Below, piece after piece: positions 6,792 to 11,593 of a stretch of DNA of 11,593 nucleotides. The position numbers and the translations under genes are program-made. Every line of letters begins with the position of its first letter. Position 1 is the first letter of the stretch. A model generated the notes under the pieces. That model ran no database searches. It saw only the letters and a program-made list of their open reading frames with translations, and was not told the DNA's origin. Origin of the DNA: Gammaproteobacteria bacterium (lineage in GTDB: Bacteria; Pseudomonadota; Gammaproteobacteria; GCA-001735895); assembly GCA_003231795.1 (NCBI GenBank), contig QIJI01000474.1, forward strand, positions 1-11,593, in the 5' to 3' direction.

Positions 6792-7863
6792 CCTGTCCGA
6801 ATATCTGGCCCAGTATTACAGTGGCTTTAATGTATTTCAGTATCTGACCATGCGCACCATTCTCGGAGTGCTGACGGCTTTGACTATTTCGTTGATCGTC
6901 GGGCCGGTGATGATCCGGTTTTTGAGCAGTTACAAAATTAGTCAGAATGTCCGTGACGATGGTCCTGTAAGTCATTATTCCAAAGCCGGGACGCCGACCA
7001 TGGGCGGCGCATTGATACTGGTTGCCGTTGTTACCAGCACTTTGTTATGGAGCGATCTATCGTCACGATTTGTATGGATAGTTTTGTTTGTAACCCTCGG
7101 CTTCGGCCTAATCGGATGGGTTGACGACTATAAAAAAGTTGTTTACGGCAATTCCAGGGGCCTGCCCGCAAGGTACAAGTATTTCTGGCAATCGGTGATC
7201 GGATTGAGCGCCGCGCTGGTGCTTTTCAACACCGCTCAGTTCCCGATAGAAACCCAGCTTGTCGTGCCCTTCATCAAAAACATCCTCATTGATCTGGGCT
7301 GGATGTATGTCGTTTTGGCCTATTTTGTAATTGTTGGCTGTAGCAATGCGGTCAATCTTACCGACGGTCTCGATGGCCTTGCCATTTTGCCAACGGTACT
7401 GGTCGGTGGGGCGTTGGGCGTGTTTGCCTACCTCACCGGTAACTTTAATTTTTCCACTTATCTCGGAATTCCCTATGTCCCTGGCGTTGGAGAGATGGTG
7501 GTCTTTTGTGGCGCGCTGGTCGGGGCGGGCCTCGGGTTCCTGTGGTTTAACACTTATCCGGCCCAGGTATTCATGGGTGACGTCGGTGCATTGTCGCTGG
7601 GCGCTGCGCTGGGTGTGGTTGCGGTAATAGTACGCCAGGAGCTGGTGCTTTTTATCATGGGTGGCATTTTCGTGGTCGAAACCCTTTCGGTCATATTACA
7701 GGTCGCCTGGTTCAAATTAACCGGGCGTCGAATCTTTCGGATGGCCCCACTACATCATCACTTCGAACTCAAGGGTTGGCCGGAACCGCGAATTATTGTG
7801 CGTTTCTGGATTATTACGGTGGTGCTGGTGTTGATCGGACTGGCCAGTTTAAAGATTCGGTGA
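6781..7863 (+). CDS. mraY: Phospho-MurNAc-pentapeptide transferase MraY
   Basis: MraY is the polytopic membrane enzyme that moves phospho-MurNAc-pentapeptide from UDP to undecaprenyl phosphate, making lipid I. From ATG 6781 it has 360 residues, the E. coli length. The three catalytic aspartates fall at the E. coli numbers: D115 and D116 in VDDYKK and D267 in FMGDVGAL. SHYSKAGTPTMGG (64-76), NAVNLTDGLDGLA (189-201), FNTYPAQVFMGD (256-267) and APLHHHFELKGWPE (322-335) are intact, and about ten hydrophobic segments are visible. ATG 6775 is in frame but only 2 bases from GGAGG (6768-6772); ATG 6781 has the ideal 8-base spacing and matches the family N-terminus. The start lies inside the murF end, and the stop shares one base with the murD ATG. 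Confidence 0.98.
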   Translation: MLFSLSEYLAQYYSGFNVFQYLTMRTILGVLTALTISLIVGPVMIRFLSSYKISQNVRDDGPVSHYSKAGTPTMGGALILVAVVTSTLLWSDLSSRFVWIVLFVTLGFGLIGWVDDYKKVVYGNSRGLPARYKYFWQSVIGLSAALVLFNTAQFPIETQLVVPFIKNILIDLGWMYVVLAYFVIVGCSNAVNLTDGLDGLAILPTVLVGGALGVFAYLTGNFNFSTYLGIPYVPGVGEMVVFCGALVGAGLGFLWFNTYPAQVFMGDVGALSLGAALGVVAVIVRQELVLFIMGGIFVVETLSVILQVAWFKLTGRRIFRMAPLHHHFELKGWPEPRIIVRFWIITVVLVLIGLASLKIR

Positions 7864-9020
7864 TGCAAAACGTGAGTCAACAGATAACAGCATTGCAAGA
7901 CGTCAACTACCTGGTGGTTGGCCTCGGCGTGACCGGCTATTCGGTAGCCCGTTATCTGTTGTCGCATGGTTATCGATGTCGAATTCAGGATACGCGCGAT
8001 ATCCCGCCATTCCTGCAGCAGCTTAAAAGCCAGTATAAGATCGAGTTTCGTGCCCGGGCGCTCGACTCTGAACTACTCGAATGGGCCGATGTGCTGGTGC
8101 TCAGCCCCGGGCTGCCAATTCGCCAGCCCGGCATAGAAAGCGCGCTGACGATGGGCAAGGAAGTGATCGGTGATATCGAGTTGTTTGCAAGACTGGTGAC
8201 AAAGCCGGTGATTGCAATTACCGGTTCCAATGGCAAGTCTACCGTCACAACACTGGTTGGTGAAATGATTGCGGCTTCGAGGCGGTCGGTTGCAGTCGGT
8301 GGCAACATCGGAACCGCTGCGCTCGATCTGCTTGAATCCGATGCCGACTACTATGTGCTTGAATTATCGAGCTATCAACTGGAAACCACGTTTTCGTTGC
8401 GTCCGGCGATCGCTGCCTTGCTCAACCTCAGCGAAGACCATCTCGATCGTTATCCGGACTATGAAGCTTATATCGATGCCAAGTTTCGGGTTTATAACAA
8501 CGCCTTGCAAAGTGTCAGTAACTTCGATGACCCCCTGACACAGCATGACGAACGCGATTTGCGTTTCAGTCTCGATGCCAATGCCGACGTTGAATTCAGG
8601 TTGCAGCAAGACAATGGTGACTGGCTGGCGCATGGCGATGAACCCTGGGTGAAAGTGGATGAGCTTGGAATCAGCGGTCGTCACAACTGGTCGAATTGTC
8701 TGGCAGCCGCCACGATTGCTGATGCCATTGGAATCGGCAAAGTTGCGATCATCAAGGCGCTCAAATCATACCGTGGAATCGCTCATCGTAGTCAATGGGT
8801 TGCCGAGATAGTGGAATGGATAAACGATTCCAAGGCAACCAATGTCGGGGCTGCGATTGCATCGATCGAAGGACGTGATCGTCCGGTTATCCTGATTGCC
8901 GGCGGGCAATCCAAGGGTGCCGATAGTCAAAACGCTGAGGAACAAGGTAAAGATGGTTTTGCTGATGGGCGAAGATGCCGATCTAATGCACAAAGCATGG
9001 CAGGGTGCGACCCGGATTGA
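7863..9020 (+). CDS. murD: UDP-MurNAc-L-Ala:D-Glu ligase MurD, frameshifted, N-terminal and central part
   Basis: MurD adds D-glutamate to UDP-MurNAc-L-alanine with ATP. This frame gives 385 residues, but only about 1-354 read as MurD. Domain 1 has YLVVGLGVTGYSVARYL (16-32) and SPGLP (81-85). The ATP domain has ITGSNGKST (119-127), LELSSYQL (166-173), LNLSEDHLDRY (187-197) and YIDAKFR with the probable carbamylated K207. Domain 3 starts with HRSQWV (308-313), WINDSKATN (319-327) and LIAGGQSKGAD (344-354). After D354 (8922-8924) the last 31 residues are unlike the family and end at TGA 9018-9020. The remaining MurD sequence continues in the +1 frame to 9186, so the intended gene spans 7863-9186. 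The start is ATG 7863, sharing one base with the mraY stop (TGATG). As written, the product lacks the D-Glu-binding C-terminus and should be inactive alone. Confidence 0.9.
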   Translation: MQNVSQQITALQDVNYLVVGLGVTGYSVARYLLSHGYRCRIQDTRDIPPFLQQLKSQYKIEFRARALDSELLEWADVLVLSPGLPIRQPGIESALTMGKEVIGDIELFARLVTKPVIAITGSNGKSTVTTLVGEMIAASRRSVAVGGNIGTAALDLLESDADYYVLELSSYQLETTFSLRPAIAALLNLSEDHLDRYPDYEAYIDAKFRVYNNALQSVSNFDDPLTQHDERDLRFSLDANADVEFRLQQDNGDWLAHGDEPWVKVDELGISGRHNWSNCLAAATIADAIGIGKVAIIKALKSYRGIAHRSQWVAEIVEWINDSKATNVGAAIASIEGRDRPVILIAGGQSKGADSQNAEEQGKDGFADGRRCRSNAQSMAGCDPD

Positions 9021-9186
9021 ACGGGTTGAGAACATGCGGCAGGCAGTAAAGATCGCACGGCAAGAGGCGCTCGCGGGAGATTGCGTACTTCTGGCTCCGG
9101 CCTGTGCCAGTTTCGATATGTACGAAAAATTCGAAGCCCGTGGAGATGACTTTATGTTGCGGGTTGGGGAGCTTGTCGATGGCTAA
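8953..9186 (+). pseudogene. murD: murD 3' part in a second reading frame
   Basis: This frame encodes the missing C-terminal end of MurD. From ATG 8953 the 77 residues include VLLMGEDADLM (2-12), the family motif LLAPACASFDMYEKFEARGDDF (46-67) and the usual end. The ACAS serine and the following aromatic correspond to the D-Glu-binding S415 and F422 of E. coli MurD. MurD-like sequence already begins near 8926 (VKTLRNKVKM in this frame), so the break lies at about 8924-8926. An open frame exists from TTG 8896, but its first residues are out-of-frame reading of the SKGAD region. ATG 8953 has an AAGGT just upstream and could in principle be initiated separately, though I see no evidence that it is. 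The TAA stop overlaps the ftsW start by 8 bases, as expected for the end of an intact murD. Confidence 0.85.
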
Positions 9187-10378
9187 TCAGGCTATCCGTA
9201 CGAATCAGCAACTGGAAAAACCGGTTTCCGTAGCGGTAGTTGAATATGATCGATTTATATTGCTGCTTTATTTATCGCTGGTCGCGATCGGTTTGGTGAT
9301 GGTGGCGTCGGCGTCTATCAGCGTTGCCGACCAGTTGACCCAGGATCCATTCTACTATGCCAAGCGCCAGTTCCTGAGGATTTTGATCAGTCTGGCGTTG
9401 ATTTGGTTTGCCTGCAAAGTACCGCTCGAATTCTGGAAAAACAATGGTATGGCCTTGATGCTGGGTTCGGTGGTATTGCTCGCCATTGTACTGATTCCGG
9501 GAGTCGGTTATACCGTCAACGGCAGTACCCGGTGGTTGAATTTCGGCATATTTACCTTCCAGGTATCTGAAGTTGCGAAACTGTTCCTGATCATTTACCT
9601 GAGTGGATATCTGATTCGTCGCAGCGAAGAAGTACAGACCAATACCATGGGATTTATCAAACCCATGTTAATCCTCGCTGTGGCCAGCGGTTTGCTGATT
9701 CTTGAACCCGATTTCGGTGCTGCCGCGGTATTGTTGATGACGGGTCTGGGGTTGATTTTTCTCGGCGGAGTGCGCTTCGGACAGTTCATTATATTCGTAG
9801 TCGGAACCTTTTGTATCATGGGCCTGCTGGCGATTTCGTCACCCTACCGACTGGCACGAATTACGTCATTTATCGATCCCTGGGCCGATCCGTTTAACAG
9901 TGGTTTCCAGTTAACCCAGTCGCTGATTGCGATTGGCAGTGGTGGCTGGTTCGGTACCGGCCTCGGTGGCAGTATTCAAAAACTGTTTTACCTGCCGGAA
10001 GCGCATACCGATTTCATGTTCGCAATTTACGCCGAAGAGTTCGGCTTTTTCGGACAGGTTATTCTGATCGGTCTGTTTGCATTGTTTGCTTTTCGCTGTT
10101 TTTCAATCGCAAAAATGGCATTGTGCAATGGACAGGCATTTGCTGCCTACCTGGCTTACGGAGTAGGTTTGTTGATCACTATACAGGCGGTGATCAATAT
10201 CGGCGTCAACATGGGCGCGTTACCGACCAAAGGGTTGACATTACCGTTTATCAGTTACGGTGGTAACAGCTTGCTCAGTATGTCGTTTGCCGTCGGCCTG
10301 GTATTACGCGTTTATTACGAGTATCAACTGGGTGACGAAGCTGCGGTGAAACATCGGCGGGCGGTGAAACGCGCATGA
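9179..10378 (+). CDS. ftsW: Septal peptidoglycan glycosyltransferase FtsW
   Basis: FtsW is the SEDS-family polymerase that links lipid II into septal glycan strands in complex with FtsI. It has 399 residues against 414 in E. coli. A short cytoplasmic tail precedes a series of about ten membrane segments starting near residue 25. Motifs include YTVNGSTRWL (111-120), EPDFGAA (176-182), PWADPFNSGFQLTQS (234-248), YLPEAHTDFMFA (271-282) with the presumed catalytic D278, equivalent to E. coli D297, and LPTKGLTLPFISYGGNSLL (348-366). ATG 9179 is chosen because GGGGAG (9166-9171) lies 7 bases upstream and MANQ gives a normal N-terminus. An in-frame start at 9104 would add 25 unrelated residues read out of frame from murD. 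It overlaps the murD end by 8 bases and murG by 4. Confidence 0.97.
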   Translation: MANQAIRTNQQLEKPVSVAVVEYDRFILLLYLSLVAIGLVMVASASISVADQLTQDPFYYAKRQFLRILISLALIWFACKVPLEFWKNNGMALMLGSVVLLAIVLIPGVGYTVNGSTRWLNFGIFTFQVSEVAKLFLIIYLSGYLIRRSEEVQTNTMGFIKPMLILAVASGLLILEPDFGAAAVLLMTGLGLIFLGGVRFGQFIIFVVGTFCIMGLLAISSPYRLARITSFIDPWADPFNSGFQLTQSLIAIGSGGWFGTGLGGSIQKLFYLPEAHTDFMFAIYAEEFGFFGQVILIGLFALFAFRCFSIAKMALCNGQAFAAYLAYGVGLLITIQAVINIGVNMGALPTKGLTLPFISYGGNSLLSMSFAVGLVLRVYYEYQLGDEAAVKHRRAVKRA

Positions 10379-11469
10379 GCCCGGTGATGCAAAAACCCAT
10401 AGTGGTTATGGCCGGTGGCACCGGAGGGCATGTCTTTCCGGCCCTGGTAGTGGCGCAAAAGTTACGTCAACGCGGCGAAGCAGTAGTCTGGTTTGGAACA
10501 CGATCAGGCATCGAGGCGCGTGTGGTCCCGGCTGCAGATATTGCAATCGAATGGTTAAATGTACAGGGATTGCGTGGTAAAGGCATGGCAACCTTGCTAC
10601 TCGCACCGTTTCGATTGATGCGAGCATGTTGGCAGGCGTTGCAAATACTGCGTCGGATTCAGCCCAAGGCTGTTCTTGGAATGGGCGGGTTCGTTTCCGG
10701 ACCGGGTGGCTTGATGGCCTGGTTTCTGGATATCCCATTATATCTACATGAGCAAAATTCAATTGTCGGGCTGACCAATCGTATTTTGAGTCGATTGGCC
10801 ACGCGCAGTTATTTTGCATTTCCGGATGCAGCAGTAAAAATTCCGCGCAGTGAGTACCTTGGAAACCCGGTGCGTGACGAGATAGCCGCTATCGGGGAAC
10901 CGGATAACCGTCTGCTGCCTCGAATCGATCAACCACTGCAGCTATTGATAATCGGCGGAAGCCTCGGAGCGGCTGCGCTGAATCATTTTTTACCGCAGGC
11001 AATCGCCTGCCTCGATCGCGAGCGGCGACCACGGGTATGGCATCAATGTGGTGAAAAGCATTTGCAGTCCTGCCAGCAGAATTATCATGCAGCCGGTGTC
11101 GAAGCGGAGATTGTCAGTTTTATCGAAGACATGTCAGCGGCATATGCCTGGGCGGATTTGGTAGTTTGCAGAGCCGGAGCGATCACGGTTTCGGAACTGA
11201 CCGCTGCGGGACTTGCTTCACTTTTGATCCCGTTTCCGTTCGCGGTAGACAATCACCAATACTACAACGCACGTTACCTGCAACAGCAGAATGCGGCACA
11301 GATTCTGATTGAATCTGATCTCAGCGCTGAAAGCCTGGCGTTGAAACTACAATATTTCCAGCAAAATCGGACGATGCTGATTGATATGGCAAAGCAGGCA
11401 CGCTCGCTCTACCGCGCGGACGCGGCCGAACGTCTGGTGCAGGGTTTGCTGGGCGAGGAAGGCGTATGA
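10375..11469 (+). CDS. murG: Lipid II synthase MurG (N-acetylglucosaminyltransferase)
   Basis: MurG is the peripheral inner-membrane GT28 transferase that adds GlcNAc from UDP-GlcNAc to lipid I, forming lipid II. It has 364 residues against 355 in E. coli. The N-terminal Rossmann domain has MAGGTGGHVFPAL (12-24), LGMGGFVSGPGG (101-112) and LHEQNSIVGLTNR (124-136). The C-terminal nucleotide-sugar domain has IIGGSLGAAALN (192-203), CRAGAITVSEL (265-275) and IPFPFAVDNHQYYNA (285-299). ATG 10375 forms ATGA with the ftsW stop; ATG 10387 is a possible alternative four residues later. The stop forms ATGA with the murC start. Confidence 0.98.
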   Translation: MSPVMQKPIVVMAGGTGGHVFPALVVAQKLRQRGEAVVWFGTRSGIEARVVPAADIAIEWLNVQGLRGKGMATLLLAPFRLMRACWQALQILRRIQPKAVLGMGGFVSGPGGLMAWFLDIPLYLHEQNSIVGLTNRILSRLATRSYFAFPDAAVKIPRSEYLGNPVRDEIAAIGEPDNRLLPRIDQPLQLLIIGGSLGAAALNHFLPQAIACLDRERRPRVWHQCGEKHLQSCQQNYHAAGVEAEIVSFIEDMSAAYAWADLVVCRAGAITVSELTAAGLASLLIPFPFAVDNHQYYNARYLQQQNAAQILIESDLSAESLALKLQYFQQNRTMLIDMAKQARSLYRADAAERLVQGLLGEEGV

Positions 11470-11593
11470 CACTAAGCCCGAAACATTTCATGCGTCGCGT
11501 TCGCAATATCCATTTCACCGGTATCGGCGGCGCGGGTATGAGTGGAATTGCCGAAGTATTCCACAACCTGAATTATCATATCAGTGGATCCGA
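11466..11593 (+). CDS. murC: UDP-MurNAc:L-alanine ligase MurC, 5' end, partial
   Basis: MurC starts the peptide stem by adding L-alanine to UDP-MurNAc. Only 42 complete codons are in the window. They contain RRVRNIHFTGIGGAGMSGIA (10-29), whose glycine-rich GIGGAGM is the N-terminal nucleotide-binding loop of MurC, and end in ISGSD, the last codon completed by inference. ATG 11466 overlaps the murG stop as ATGA. ATG 11490, eight codons later, would give an N-terminus closer to E. coli MurC, so the start is uncertain. The rest of the gene lies beyond the window end. Confidence 0.95.
   Translation, partial: MTLSPKHFMRRVRNIHFTGIGGAGMSGIAEVFHNLNYHISGS

Noticed and set aside
7776..7862. Longer murD start within mraY
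   Set aside because: The 29 extra residues are mraY read out of frame; ATG 7863 overlaps the mraY stop and gives a normal MurD N-terminus.
8920..8960. Programmed ribosomal frameshift in murD
   Set aside because: The required shift is +1, I see no known +1 stimulatory arrangement or heptameric slippery site, and residues are also missing, which frameshifting would not restore.
9104..9178. Longer ftsW start within murD
   Set aside because: The 25 extra residues are murD read out of frame; ATG 9179 has a strong Shine-Dalgarno and a normal FtsW N-terminus.
525..11593. An undescribed defence, mobile or biosynthetic system
   Set aside because: All forward-strand genes from mraZ to murC are recognised members of the conserved dcw cluster in canonical order, with no inserted genes or gaps.

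Overview
This window is the upstream two thirds of a division and cell wall (dcw) cluster, preceded by the 3' end of the RNase P RNA gene. All recognised genes are on the + strand. The proteins read as a gammaproteobacterium: the MraZ, RsmH, FtsI, MurE, MurF, MraY, FtsW and MurG sequences follow the E. coli pattern closely, MraY has exactly the E. coli length from its best start, MurE carries the meso-diaminopimelate signature DNPR, and rnpB directly upstream of mraZ is an arrangement known from pseudomonads and relatives. I cannot place it below class.

Layout. Bases 1-91 are the 3' end of rnpB, closed by a strong intrinsic terminator (95-130). Bases 131-524 hold no gene. Their downstream half has two candidate sigma70 promoters, a 21-base palindrome, a dyad over one -10 box, and a run of 10-bp-spaced repeats that resembles a MraZ box and runs into the mraZ start codon. 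From 525 to the window end come mraZ, rsmH, ftsL, ftsI, murE, murF, mraY, murD (frameshifted), ftsW, murG and the first 42 codons of murC.

The intended neighbours overlap by 1 to 11 bases at every junction, so the cluster looks like one transcript with translational coupling. MurC, MurD, MurE and MurF build the UDP-MurNAc-pentapeptide in the cytoplasm, MraY and MurG turn it into lipid II on the membrane, FtsW and FtsI polymerise and crosslink it at the septum with FtsL as part of the activating complex, RsmH methylates 16S rRNA, and MraZ is the probable autorepressor.

The main anomaly is in murD. The reading frame changes near 8924-8926 and about four residues are missing there, consistent with a net loss of about 11 bases. 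The first frame ends at 9020 and the C-terminal D-glutamate-binding domain continues in another frame to 9186. This is either a sequence or assembly error or a real lesion in an essential gene. I see no mobile element, CRISPR array, tRNA or undescribed multi-gene system; apart from murD and the leader DNA, this is a conserved housekeeping region.
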